In this document: one piece after another, positions 48,185 through 59,730 of the stretch
Layout: each line of letters begins with the position of its first letter
How positions within the stretch are numbered: the first letter of the stretch is position 1
Source of the DNA: Phaeosaccion multiseriatum
Lineage: Eukaryota > Ochrophyta, other classes
Length of the DNA stretch: 64,000 nt
Direction: 5' to 3'
Assembly: GCA_965112735.1 (NCBI GenBank)
Contig: OZ218950.1
Coordinates: 3,906,001-3,970,000 of the forward strand
Position numbers and translations under genes: made by a program
Notes under the pieces: model-generated
Seen by the model: only the letters and a program-made list of their open reading frames with translations
Database searches by the model: none
Told to the model about the DNA's origin: nothing

Positions 48185-49708
48185 CCGCTGCCGCTGCTGC
48201 CCCGCCCCCCCTGCCCTCCTTTTCCGAACACCGAGTCGCCCCACGCCAGCACGGCACGCAACACCTCTCGATTGAGGCGCTCATCGCTCAGCAGCTGCGT
48301 GAAGGTGGAAGGAGCGTATTTGTCCACCCACAGGCTCACGTTCGGACCCTTTCCTGGCTCCTGCTGTTCCTTCTGCTTTTGCTTCTCCTGCAGCTGCGCG
48401 TCCTCCTTTTGTTGCTTGCTCCGGTCTACTTCCCTCCCTTCCTCTCCAAGAAGGCTTGCTGCCGCTGCTTCTACAGCCGATGCGTCTTGCGATGCGATGG
48501 CCTCCGCCTCCTCCTCTGCTCTCTTGCGCTCGGCTTCCTCCTCTTGCTCTATTCGTCTCGCCGTGCTTGAGGTTTGGGAGCAAAGAAGGACGGTAGGAAA
48601 GACCACAACAACAAAAATCAGGGGAGGAGGAGGAGGACAGAAAGGAGGGGGAGGGGCGGGGGTGCATTGATAAGACTTCACGGAAAGGAAGGAGCTGGGC
48701 CAGCGCGCCTTCAGTTGCTCACCTCGCGACGCTAGCAAGCTCCTTCTGCTCGAGCCTGTTCATGAGCTCGTCAATGGAGACGGTCAGCAGCTGTACCCCC
48801 TCTCCAGCCCGCCCCGCTCCTCCTCCTCCTCCTCCTCCTCCTCCTCCTCCTCCTGCTGCTGCTGCTGCTGCTCTTCCTCCTCCTCCTGCTGCTCTTCTCC
48901 TGCAGGGTACACCAGAAGAGTTGAGAACGACTTAGGTGGTAAGGTATCAAATCAAATCCCAAAGTTTCGATGCATGCAAGTACCCACACACTCAGGGAGA
49001 ATGCCATAGACTTGAGACTTCTCCCCATCTATATGTATACACCCTCGCTCCCTCCCTCCCTCCCTCCCTCCCTCCCTCCTTCCCTCCCTCCCTCCCTCCC
49101 TCCCTCCCTCCCTCCCTCCCTCCCTCCTTTACGCTTCCGCTCCCCGCCCTCGCCCCGCCAACCCACCTTCCTCCTCCCTCCTTACCTGTCTCTCTTCCTT
49201 AGGTAGCACCTGTCTCCGTTTGGGAGTGTGCACATGGCGCTCTCAGCCCCCTCGGGAGGCCGCTTCAGCACCATCGCCCTGCTGGCGCGCGAGAAGGAAA
49301 GTGAAGCAACACCCGCAGCACCAGCTGAAGCACCGCTGCGGGCTACTATGCGCATCTTGGGCCTGATACTACTTCTTCCACCACCGCGAACATCATCACT
49401 GGGGCTATCGCTGTCACCGTCTGTCTTCTGCTGCTGCTGCTTGGCCCGGATGTGAGCGTGAAGCCTGGAACTAGCGACAGAGGGACCCTTTTGAGTGCCT
49501 CCTTTGCCCCATGCGTTGGCGGCGGGTGTATGGGCAGGGCCGCCTCCCAAGTCATCGTCGGAGTCGTCGGCTGAGATTGGGAGAAGGGGGATGGTGTGGA
49601 GGGAAATGAGAGGGAAAGAGAGAAGAAGGACGACGGAAGAAGCCATTGGGGGTGGGGGGAGAGGGAGGGAAGGGGAAGTGGTGGAAGAGCGTGCGGGAGA
49701 GAGAGAAA

Positions 49709-49772
<64 letters not shown>

Positions 49773-50266
49773 CCAAGTGAGCAGGGCGGCGCGGTCCGAG
49801 GGCTCGCTGTAAGACCGTGAAGTGTAGGGCACGAAGTCTGCCATGCCAACCTACCTGAGCTCAGCCCGAGGTCCCCATAGTCTGGTCCATTAGGCCAGGA
49901 CGGGCCATCCAATGGTCTCTTTTGGGGGGATCCCGAGCTGCAACGGCTCTTGGCGAGCAGCCCCACTGCCGGCCGTCGTGATGCAGAGGTGGGCAAGCTT
50001 GCCTTATTCAGGGCGGACTGGAGCTGGGCGGCGCGCTGCGCTGCCTCTCCTGCCGAGGCAGGGTCCATTCCTCCTCCTCCCCCTCCTCCACCACCACCAC
50101 TACCCTTGGGGATGCTAGTGGAAGGCATAGGGTGCTGTGCCGAGGGAGGGGCAGCGAGGGCAGCCTCTGCCTCGGCGTCCAAATCCCCCTGGTCCATCAT
50201 CATCTCCTCCTGCATTTCCTCCTCCAGGCCCAACATGTCCTCATCGTCCCAGTCCGGTTCATCCAT
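42973..50266 (-). CDS. CTF18: CTF18, large subunit of the alternative PCNA clamp loader
   Basis: There are twelve exons: 50266-49855, 49570-49186, 48899-48723, 48565-47916, 47700-47600, 47226-46672, 46370-46202, 46037-45908, 45488-45382, 44955-44684, 44457-44065 and 43533-42973 (1303 aa); all phases agree. CTF18-RFC loads PCNA for sister-chromatid cohesion and replication-checkpoint work. Diagnostic segments are [47 protein letters not shown], Walker [21 protein letters not shown] (split by an intron), [17 protein letters not shown], Walker [46 protein letters not shown] and the C-terminal [20 protein letters not shown] that binds Ctf8-Dcc1 in other species. It is longer than the human protein (about 975 aa) because of Gly, Ser, Gln and Ala tracts. 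Introns contain (CA)n, (CCGA)n, (GGGA)n and an AGGGT array. Confidence 0.93.
43816..43878 (+). repeat. 13-bp minisatellite in CTF18 last intron
   Basis: Four tandem copies of TCAAGCAGCAGTG lie in the intron between exons 11 and 12 of CTF18. Confidence 0.85.
45046..45178 (+). repeat. (AGGGT)n pentanucleotide array in CTF18 intron 9
   Basis: About 26 units of AGGGT with few variants lie between exons 9 and 10. The unit is 5 bp, not the 6-bp telomere repeat. Next to it, at 45265-45310, is an 11-bp tandem of TTGGCCTGCTA units. Confidence 0.9.
45714..45855 (+). repeat. (CCCT)n array in CTF18 intron 8
   Basis: This tetranucleotide array of more than 130 bp has a few interruptions and runs into CCTG units. 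In the sense of the gene it is (GGGA)n starting soon after the donor. Confidence 0.9.
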
Positions 50267-50317
50267 TGTGGAAGGGAGGTGCGTCTCTCTTTCTCCTTCC
50301 TCTCTCCCTCTCTGCTT

Positions 50318-50388
<71 letters not shown>

Positions 50389-50489
50389 CTCCTCCTCCTC
50401 CTCCTCCTCCTCCTCCTCCTCCTCCTCCTCCTCCTCCTCCTCCTCCTCCTCCTCCTCCTCCTCCTCCTCCTCCTCCTCCTCCTTCTCCT

Positions 50490-50523
<34 letters not shown>

Positions 50524-50746
50524 TAAACTCTCTAAAAGCGAGTACTGTAGCGAATTCAAAAAGGTGCCAAGAAGGCAGTGAACCCACGGGACCGTGTGCG
50601 CGATAATCCCGTGTAACGGAAATGCTGAGGCTCCATCTCCCACCGAGACCCGCTCCGCAGAGCATTACACGAGTAGGCTACCACCCCAAAGAGCACTCTG
50701 TTAACAAGTAGGCCTGGCGTTCGAAAATTTGAGAGAGACAGAGAAG
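50267..50746. promoter_or_regulatory. Divergent CTF18/ARL2BP promoter region with pure pyrimidine tract
   Basis: 480 bp separate the two start codons. Bases 50319-50524 are 206 uninterrupted pyrimidines on the + strand: (CT)n, then (CCT)n, then (CT)n. The tract is part of the CTF18 upstream region. Confidence 0.6.
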
Positions 50747-51902
50747 ATGCAAGCAGGGTTTGACGTCGTGGAGGGACTGGAAGACGGAGGAGAGGACGTG
50801 GACATTACACACAGAGGGACTGGAGAGGTGAGAGCGGGTATAGGCCCCTTCGGCCTGCTATTACCTGTGCACGCCCCTTGTGTGTCTCTTCTATGCGAGG
50901 GCTGCTCTTGTCCGGGCTGCTTCTGCCGATGGTGAAGCTCAACGCCGGACAGAGGACGGGACGGGCGACGGATGACTCGGGATCCTTCGGCGTGGATTTC
51001 CTTCTCGTAGAGAAGAACTAACCCTCCCGTTGCTCCAACTTTAACCAACTTCCCTTCTTCTTTACAACATCTCACAGGAGCAACGCTTTGATGAAACCGT
51101 GGGCATGCTGGAGGAGGTACTGCTCGACAACGAGTTTGTGACAATGCAACAGACCTTTCTCGACAAGTGGGCAGGTAAGGCAACATGCTTTGTTGACAAG
51201 AAAAGGAGGCGCGAACGGGGGCACGCTAGAACCGCTAAGCTCTCTTCAAGGAGAGTACTCTGTGTTGTCGCCGAGAAGCCACCTCTGACACAGGACCCAA
51301 CCATCCATCCACTCCGTTCCACCTCATGTGTTCGCACGCGCTTTCGCAGATCAATTCGAGGACTCCGACGAAAACAAGCTCTTGTACACAGACGTGTTCA
51401 CGCAGTGGACAGAGATGGTGGAGGGGCACGTGGAGGAGCGCCTGAAGGACAAAATGCCCCACTTCGAGATGGAGACTTTCTTCAAGGCCATCAGCGAGAA
51501 AGACGAAGGTGTGTGTGTGTGTGTATGTGTGTGAGAGATAGAGAGAGGGAGGGAGGATAACGCCCCCCACCCACCCACCCACCAACCCAATCAGCAAAGA
51601 GAGATGTCGTCTTTTCCCTGCCTGCCAAGCATCTCTGCTCCCTTCTGAAGTCCCACTGCCCTCCGTCGCTGCCGCCCTCCCTCTCTTCCTCCATCACAGC
51701 TGACATCACCGGCGACGTGTTCGATATGCTCTTGTCTCTGGGCGAGTTCTCCGAGTTTAAGGCCCTCATGATGGCGCACAAGGGCGGAGCGGCGCTGGGA
51801 GGGGGCATGGAGCTTGTGGGGGAGCCACCAGCGTGCAATGTCACCGCGGAAACCTTGGGAGGACGCCACAGCAACGTTCCCATGAGAGCCATGCCTTCGT
51901 GA
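50747..51902 (+). CDS. ARL2BP: ARL2-binding protein (BART domain)
   Basis: There are four exons: 50747-50827, 51078-51174, 51350-51508 and 51700-51902 (179 aa); phases agree. The BART domain is complete and follows the family order: FDETVGMLEEVLLDNEFVTM, QQTFLDKWA, DQFEDSDENKLLYTDVFTQW, EERLKDKMPHFEMETFF and ADITGDVFDMLLSLGEFSEF. ARL2BP binds GTP-loaded ARL2/ARL3; known roles are in mitochondria, nuclear retention of STAT3 and cilia of animals. The C-terminal 50 residues after LMMAHK are not typical of the family. An ATG at 50747 is used; the upstream frame has only TTG. Soon after the stop lies a (CAG)n tract ending in the dispersed GTGGTGATACAGCAG motif (51921-51985). Confidence 0.92.
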
Positions 51903-51919
51903 GGCGGCAGCTTGATGCT

Positions 51920-51969
<50 letters not shown>

Positions 51970-52815
51970 GGTGATACAGCAGCGTACCCTTCCTCTGGGG
52001 GCCTTGTCTCAGGGGCTCCATGCCTTCTACTCGTCCTTTGGACCACAACTTGACCGTGAGACGAGGAGAGCGAGTGCAGAGGAGATGTAGGTATTACGCA
52101 GTAGTGTGTGGAAATGAGATGTAGGTATTACGCAGTAGGGTGTGGAAATGTAACTCCGTCGCCTCTCGATGGAGAATGAATGTCACGGCCTCCGGTCTGC
52201 GAGCCGACGGACGGAGAAGAAAGGGAGGCCTCCGGCTTTTTTCACATGATTGAGTGCCCGTGAATGAGTGAGTGTCGGTGCTACCGAAGGAAAGGGTGCA
52301 CATCGGGTCCATCAATGAAAAGGACCAAAACCCGTAAGATCCATACGGTGCATGCTGCAAGGGAGCTCTGCTGACAGGTTGGTGGGTGCACGTGTAGGTC
52401 GGAGAGCCGAGAGCCGAGAGTGAACAGACGCCAGTTTGAGTTTTGAGTTTATTGACCTCGATCGATCGATCGATACGTCGGCGGGAAGGGCAGGCATGGC
52501 GTGAGTGACAGACCACACCTCAGGACTGTCACCGCAAAGCCGGCGGCGCGAGGGAGGCGAACGAGTGCACAGAGAGCACACGGGGATAAGAGTGGATGAA
52601 CAACAAACAGCAGGCAGGACGGAGCGTGGCCAAAAGAAATTGTACTAAAGTATCTTGTATCTTGTATCTTGTATCTTGTGGTTTCTCTCACGCTGCGGAT
52701 GCGTAGTGTATCGGAGCTTCTCTTTCGTCACGCCCCCCCTTCTCGGCCTCCTTTCCATCACCCCGACCAATACCCCCTTCTTCTCTAGTGATGGCAAAGT
52801 TGATGTGCTCACTTT
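51903..52815. other. Convergent intergenic region
   Basis: About 910 bp hold a 43-bp direct duplication (GAGATGTAGGTATTACGCAG units, 52081-52145), ATCGATCGATCGAT (52460-52474), a 9-bp tandem TATCTTGTA (52650-52678) and no supported gene. Confidence 0.55.
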
Positions 52816-54344
52816 TCACTCCACTTCCATGCCCTCCTTGTTGCTCGCTTGCTGGTTGCTCGAGCTTTCGGCCCCACCCCCCGCCGCTGCCGGCCCTGCT
52901 GCTGCCGGCCCTGCTGCTGCTGCTGCTGCTGCTGATGGCGCAACCCCTCCTACTGCTTCCTTCGCTTCTGCCACCTCCACCTCCATGGCGTCTGTACCAC
53001 CAACTGCTGCGGCCCCCTTCCCTTGCGCCGGGGTGGTGCTGCTGATAATCGCCTCGCAGGAAGTAGCCACAACAGACGCAGATGCTGCAGCAGCTGGGGT
53101 AGCAGTTGGTGATACAGCACAAGACTCGTCCTTCCCACCTGCATCCGCGTCTTGGCTTACACCCTCGGGCGTCTGGAGCGGGGGCGGGCTGTCCTTACAC
53201 TCGAGCCAGCCTCCGTCCTCACACTCCCCATTGGCTCTGGGAGTGGGTGTGGGAGTGGGTGTGGGTGTGGGGGTCGTGACCACCTTGGCGCTAGCGGGGG
53301 CCTTGCCATCTGCGATGGGAGAGGGCGCAGGCGCAGCCGCCGCTGCTTCTGAAGGGCGCCTAGAGCTAGAGCTGGCACTCGTGCTACTGGTGCTGCCGGT
53401 GCTGCCTCCCGCGTGGAAGAAGTTGAGCAGCGACTTTTGGCCGGGGATCTGGGGCACGCTTGGTGTCGCTGCTGACGTCACGCTCGCCGCACTTGCCGCA
53501 CTGGCCGCCGCCGCTGTTGCTGCTGCTGCTGCGGCAGAGGCCGCCAGAGATGCTTGCTGTGCTTCTGCGGCTGCCTGCTTCTCGGTGGCAAGCGTGGCTG
53601 CGGCTGCGGCTGCCGCTTCTGCCTCTGCCTTCTCCGTCACTCTGGCCTCCTCGGCCGCCGCCTGCGCAGACTCCATCGCCCCTTGCTTCACCACCCACAC
53701 CCACTGCCCCATCACGTTCTTGGTCCTCTCCGCCGCCTGCGTAATGAGCTCCCCGACGGCCTTCTTGGTGCAGTTCGGGTAAGCTTTGGTAAAGCCCTCC
53801 ACCATCTCGGCCTTTTTGATCTGACTCGTCCCAATGTACTCAAGCAAAGTGGGCACCAGCGTCAAGGGAATCTCCTTTCTCCCCGGGCCTCTTCGCTTGC
53901 TGCTACTACTACTGATGCTGCTGCTGCTGCTGCTGACCGCCGCGCCTCCTTCTCCTCCGCTTCCTGCTGCTCCGCCTTCCAACTGCCCTGCTCCTCCTGC
54001 CCCAGCCTCAGCCCCCCGGCCCGAAGGCCCCAAATACTTGCCAGCCCCAGCCTCCCCGCCGCCGGAAGCTGCTCCCTTCCTGTGGGCACCGCTGCAGCCG
54101 CCGCCCGGCTCGAGCACCGATCTCGCCGGGACCGTCGGAGTGCTTGCGCTACACGGGATGAAGAGGTAGCTTGTTGGTGTGGTGCTCAGCCCGCTCCGAG
54201 GAGGAACAACAGCAGGCCCAATGCCAATGCCCCCTCCTTTCTCCGTGCTGCTGCTGCTGCTGCTGCTGGCGCCGACAAGAGGGGGAGTGCTGGCTTGCGT
54301 CCCGACGCCACCGGTACCGCCGGAGACCAAGGAGGAGGAGGGCG

Positions 54345-54378
<34 letters not shown>

Positions 54379-55888
54379 CTTGCCCTCGACCCGCTGCACT
54401 ACAATGGCTTGGTACTGCTTCATAGCGCGCAGGAAAGGGTCAGCCGAAGACGAAGCAGAAGCTTCCTCGAGAGGGGCTGAGGACACCCCGACGAAGCGCA
54501 CAGCCGACACGGACGGCTTGTGCAGCTTCGCTCTCTGCACCCCTGCTCCTCCTTCTCCTCCTCCACCGCCGCCGCTGGTGCCCTGCGCTCTCGCCGGCCT
54601 GTGCTCGCCCTCCTCCCCGTCGCCCTCCACCTCCCCATCACTGAACTCATCGTCCTGCCTGAGCCAGCCATCCCCGTAACTGTAGTCTGCCCCCCCCTCC
54701 CGACTGCCTCCTCCGCCCGCGCCCCCCGCCTCGTCATCGTCATCGTCATCGCCGCTCATGAGCTCCTCCCCCTCCTCCTCCTCCTCCCACTCGGCCTCGC
54801 TATCCACGTCGTAGTTAAGCTTCTCAAGGTCCTTTGCAAAGGGTCGGCGGCCTGAAACGACGCTGCTCCTCTTGCTCCACGTGCCCCAGTAGGGAGGGCG
54901 TGTGTCCTCGTGGAAGGCCAATGACGTCATCTTGTTCCTCACCTAACGGGGACGTTCACAGGGACGGGGCAGTGCAGGGAGGAGACGGGAGGAGAGGGGA
55001 GTATGTGTTAGCAAAGAGGGGCGACACATGAAATTGAGTGGGAGGGGTCAGGACGGACAGCAGGGACGGGCGGCACAAACAGAAACGGAGACGGAGGATG
55101 GAGAGTTTACGGCGCGCTCACGGAAAAAGAAGAGGGAAATCAAGCTGCCCTCTCTCTCACGCGCCCAATCCTTCTCCTCCTCCTCCTCCTCCTCCTCCTC
55201 CTCCTCCTCCTTCTCCCTCTTGCGGCTCACCTGGATGTCCTTCAGCTCGGAATACGCGGGCATGCCGAAGCCCTGATCGGCAACCTCCACAGACACCGTC
55301 TTCTCCACCCAGAGCGGACGAGCCGCGCCAGCATCGCTCCCTGTCTTGGCCTCTCCATCCTCCCCCCCCCCCCCTCCTCCTCCTCCTCCTCCTCCTCCTC
55401 CTTCTTCTTCTTCTTCCTCCTCCCCCTGACCTTTCTCCGCCTCCTGCGGTAGGCCATGCAATGGTTGGTCTTGGCGCTGCTGCGTGCCAAAAGCGTGTCA
55501 AGAGCGACGTTTCCAAACAGCTCCGCATGGTACGCATCCAGCTCCTCCTGTGTCCACCCCCGCGCATTGACACTCAGCAGCCGAGGATCTTCCTCCTCCC
55601 CCTCTTCCTCCTCCCCTCGGATCGCCGCGGCGCTCCCCCCTTGGTCTGCTGCTGCTGCGTCACCCACCCCGCCCCCTCCAGCCTCCGACCCCAGTCCACC
55701 CCCACCAGCAGCAGCAGCTGTTGGTGAAACCGCAGCCGTCCCACCCCCCGCACCGGAGAGAGCAGCTCCAGCACCAGCCGCCGAAGAGGAGGAGCTGACC
55801 GAGATACGCCGTTTCTTGCTGCTACTGCCGGCACCGCCCCCAAAGCCTGAGGACGAGGCGGCGGATGAGAGAGGCCTGGTCTTGGACG

Positions 55889-55930
<42 letters not shown>

Positions 55931-58900
55931 GACCACTGCCGGACTTGCCTGTTGACTTCGGCGCCGGCTTGGGAGTGAAGAAGTTGTACAGGCTGGACTT
56001 CTCAGCCACACGCTTGTCGTGCTCCTCCTTCTTCCTCTTTTCCTCCTCCTTCTTCCTCTTCTCCTCCTCCTTCTTCTTCTTGTCTTCCTCCTTGGCTCTT
56101 TTCGCGTCTTCTCTGGCTTGCTTCTTGGCCCGAGCCCCTTGGTCACTCTCTTCCTTCCTCTTCCGCTTCAGGGCCAATTCTCTCTCCTTTTCTCGCGTCT
56201 TTTGCTTGGCGGCCTCACGATTGCGCAGCCGAGTGGAGGCATCTGCCTCCGCCTTGCTAACCTTGGCTTCGTCCTCGGGGGACTTGCGCATTATGTCAAT
56301 GGTCTTGAGGAGTGCTTTGAGCAAGAGGCCGAGAGAGCTACGCTTGGCGCGAGCGGACTTGATGCGGCCGACCTCCACTTTGCCTGCCAGAAGACAGAAG
56401 GGGAAAACGAGAGAGAGATAAGAGAGGGAGGGAGAGAGGCGGGAGAGGGAACAGAGAGAGAGAGAGAGGGAAGTGAGGGAGAGAGAGGGAGGAAAGAGAG
56501 GGCGAGGGAAGTGAGAGAGGCAGAAGGGCGGAAGAGGGAGAGGGAGAGGGAAAGAGAGAGAGAGAGAGAGGAAGAACATGAGGGTGGCACAGCCTGCCTG
56601 CACTGATGCCGAGTCACCTCCAACCCGACTGTTGTTTCCCCATCGCCCGACCATCTAACCAACAACCCAACCAACCAAACGAACCAGCCCGGCTGTATGG
56701 TAGGCATCGCAGTGCACTAGTACGCACCGTCGGGCAATGCGTCCATCGACTGGACCTCCCACCTCCACAGGTGCAAGGTATCGGTGTCTTCGAACGACAC
56801 GACATCCTTCTTGGGCCGCTGCCCATATGCCTTGCGCTCCGCCAGCAGGGGGATACGAAGGGTGAGGGCATCCGCTGAGATGGAGTCCTTCGCAAACAAC
56901 GAGTGAGAATCAGAGTCAGCGACACTGACACCGTCCTCTCCTGTGTCCATGCTCTCGTCGTTGGTGTCGTCATCGCCCCCACCCCCGCCTTGATGCCCTT
57001 CTGCAGCAGCAGCATCGGCTTCCTCCTCTTTCGCTTCTTCTTGTTCTTTGCCCCCACCCTTCTTTTGCTTCTGCTGCAGCAACGCCCAGAGTTTGGTGCT
57101 GGCATTGGCGGCGAGCTGCGAGAGAGGCAACGCGCTGCCCTGCACCACCCGGGCGAGGGCGGAGACAAGCTCCTCAGGAAACGCAACAGCAAGCGGAGGC
57201 TCTACTGCTGCTGCTTCTCCTGTATCACCACCATCACCCTCCTGCTCCTTCTTCTGCTCCTCCTCCTCCTTTTTCGCCCTTGCTTTCGCCAGCCCGTCCT
57301 CTACCGCCTCCTCGACGCACAGCTGGAAGTCCTCATCTCCTCCGCCCCCTCTTTCTCCCCCCCCCCCACCCCCCCCCTCTTCCTCCTCCTCCTCCTCCCC
57401 CTTCTTCTCCTCCTCCAGCTCCAGCTCCTTCATTACGTCCTTGAGTCTGACTTCCCACGTCCCAAGGCGCGCGTGTGGCTCCACTGTGGGCGTAGGCGGT
57501 GCATCAGCTGCGGCACCTTTCCTTGCTCGGGGCTTCTTTGCACTTGGCGTCTTCTTCGCGTTCCCGCCACCGCCACCGCCACCAGCACCACCGGCCGAAG
57601 CAGCAGCATCAGCAGCAGCATTAGCACTAGTAGCAGCAGGGCGCCCTCTGCCCTTCTTGTTGGTCTTCTTCTTGAGGTGGGACAGAGCTGCCGACAGGGG
57701 GGGCATGGAGGACACAGAGGACTTCGTAGGTGTCCCAGGTGCTCCTCCTCCTCCTCCTCCTCCTCCTCCTCCTCCTCCTCCTCCTCCTCCTCCTCCTCCT
57801 CCTCCTCCTGCTGTTGCTGCTGCTGCTGCTGCGGCATCAGCAGACCTCGTTTCCAGCAGCTGGACGTCGCTGTCGCTGCTGTCGCCACTGTTCTTGTTCT
57901 CCTTCTCCTCCTCCTCATCCTCGTCTTGACCTTGGCCTTCGTCGTCGCTGTCCTCCCCCTTCCCCTCCGTTTGGTGCTTGGTGGCACACTCGCCCTCCCC
58001 GCTTGCCGTCTCGGCCCCCGTACCATCATCATCGTCATCGTCACCATCATTATCATCAACTTCCATGGCATTATCCGCGCATTCTCCCCCTCCCTCCTTC
58101 CCCTCGTGTCCAGCCGAAGTGCCAGCTTCACTCGCACCCCCTCCGACATCTGCTGTCGCCGTCGCCCCCTCTCCCTCTCCCTCCCCTGCGGCGCTCCGGA
58201 TGGACGACCCGCTAAGCTGCCGGCTCTCCTCCTCTACCTCCTCCACCTTGTCAGCGCTCTCCTCTACCTCATCAGTTTGCGGCTGACGGCCTGCTTTCCT
58301 CTTAGCAGTCACCTTTCCGTCATCCCCATTCGCCTTCGCACCATTGCCCACCTGAGCATTGGAAACACAACACCACATCGCAGAAGATTGTGTTTCAATC
58401 AGAAAACAAAAGGAGTACTAAAACAAGAATAGAACTAAGGGGGGAATGAATAAAGTCACGCAGCGTAAAGTCCGTCACCGTACTTGCGACGATAAAGATA
58501 AAAAAAAGGAAAGGTGGGTGTGCATGGACACTGCCGCGCAGAGGATAGCGCGGGGTACGGCATGTTCCAAATTGCACGGGGCGGGGAAGAGGGCTTGCTT
58601 GACCAAGAGGGCAAGGGGGCAGAGGAAAGGACGTGCGGCGCGCACCAAAGCCCGCCACAGCAGAGCATACGTGTTCTCACCTTTGGCTGGACACTATCAT
58701 CGGCGCCGCCCTCGCCACCCGCCTTTGCGCCACCGGCTTTGAAAGGGGAAGAGGAGGAACAGGAGGGAGCTCTGCTGCCTGCCTTTCCCGCCGCCGTTTT
58801 TCCCCCTCCCACTCCTTGCCCTCCGTCTATCTTCTTCTCTACCACGCGGTCCGGCTTTGCTGCTGCCTTGGGCGCTACATGTGAAGATTGCTTGTTGAAA

Positions 58901-59541
58901 AATGAGGCGAGGGTTGCCTGAGGCTTCGAGGGCTGGGGCAACGGACCGACAGTCGAAGCAAGGTGTGACAGGGGAGCGGGAAAGACGTGAGAAGCCTTGC
59001 GGGGTTTCAAGCATCAGACTTCATTGAGGATATTGGGAAGCCGACTGGAGAGTCGATAGCGAGCACAAAGGAGAACGGAGCATCTTGACGCGTTGGCGTT
59101 AGGGGGGGAAGATAATTTTGAGGGCCAGAGAGAGAGAGAGAGTAAGGAGCTTGCAGACAGAGACCTCTGGCCCAAGCGCCAGAACCTAGACAACTCAAAG
59201 GATTCATGCACCGTCTCCGTCCCCGCGTGCTCTCCTTCTCGTTCTCTTCCTCCCTCCCAAGCGCCGTTTGACCTGCATCCTGTTCATCAACCTATTACTC
59301 TACGGCAATGCTCGTTCAAGCTTACCTTAGCGGGCGACGCAGCCTTCTTCTTCATTGTAGGCGTGGTGTAGTCTGCCGATTCCTTCGCGCTCCCCGCCTC
59401 CTCCTTATCACCTGCTGCTGCTGCTTCTGCTCCTCCTTTAACTTTTGCTCCCCCTTTCTTGCGGCCTGCTCCTCCCCCCCCCCCGCGCCCTTTTCCTTTG
59501 CCGCGCGGCTTAAGGCTTTCAGCTCCCAGAGAACTAACCAT
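52816..59541 (-). CDS. CHAF1A: Chromatin assembly factor 1 large subunit (p150/CAC1/FAS1), apparent frameshift in exon 4
   Basis: The exons are 59541-59326, 58995-58681, 58351-56728, 56383-55231 and 54942-52816, about 1811 aa once one base is allowed for. CAF-1 deposits H3-H4 behind the replication fork and is recruited by PCNA. Family features are an N-terminal PIP box PQATLASFF (98-105), a KER region of Lys/Glu/Arg helices (KTREKERELALKRKRKEE onward), a second PIP-like KSSLYNFF, and the core block SLAFHEDTRPPYWGTWSKRS followed by PFAKDLEKLNYDVDSEAEWE, which binds histones. After that come a winged-helix-like VPTLLEYIGTSQIKKAEMVE and a third PIP box QKSLLNFF. Within exon 4 the frame breaks at a run of 13 C (55362-55374): upstream codes DTLLARSSAKTN, downstream codes PLWVEKTVSVEVADQGFGMP. 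The frames join if the run had 14 or 11 bases, or if a short purine-rich intron is removed. Confidence 0.9.
55362..55374 (-). other. Homopolymer at the CAF-1 frame break
   Basis: Thirteen consecutive C on the + strand (G in the sense of the gene) sit between two clearly coding frames that differ by one base. The simplest readings are a base-calling length error or a real indel. A short intron starting GTCAGG at about 55420 is also possible, but it would lack a pyrimidine tract. Confidence 0.7.
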
Positions 59542-59730
59542 TCGGCCCTTATCCAGGCTCCAAGCCCTCCCCTTCACCGAACACAAGACCAGCCGCGGCG
59601 CTGGTTTGACTAGATTTGAAAAAAAAAAAGGAAACTCGAGCTGAAACTGCAACTCACGAGAGATCCATCACCGACGTTTCATTTTTTTTTTTAAATTTTC
59701 TCCTTCGCTTGATCTGATGGGGAAGGAAGG

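Noticed and set aside
50728-50760. U6 snRNA-like ACAGAGAAGATGCAAGC
   Set aside because: Only the ACAGAGA part matches; the rest of U6 is absent and the sequence overlaps the ARL2BP start codon.
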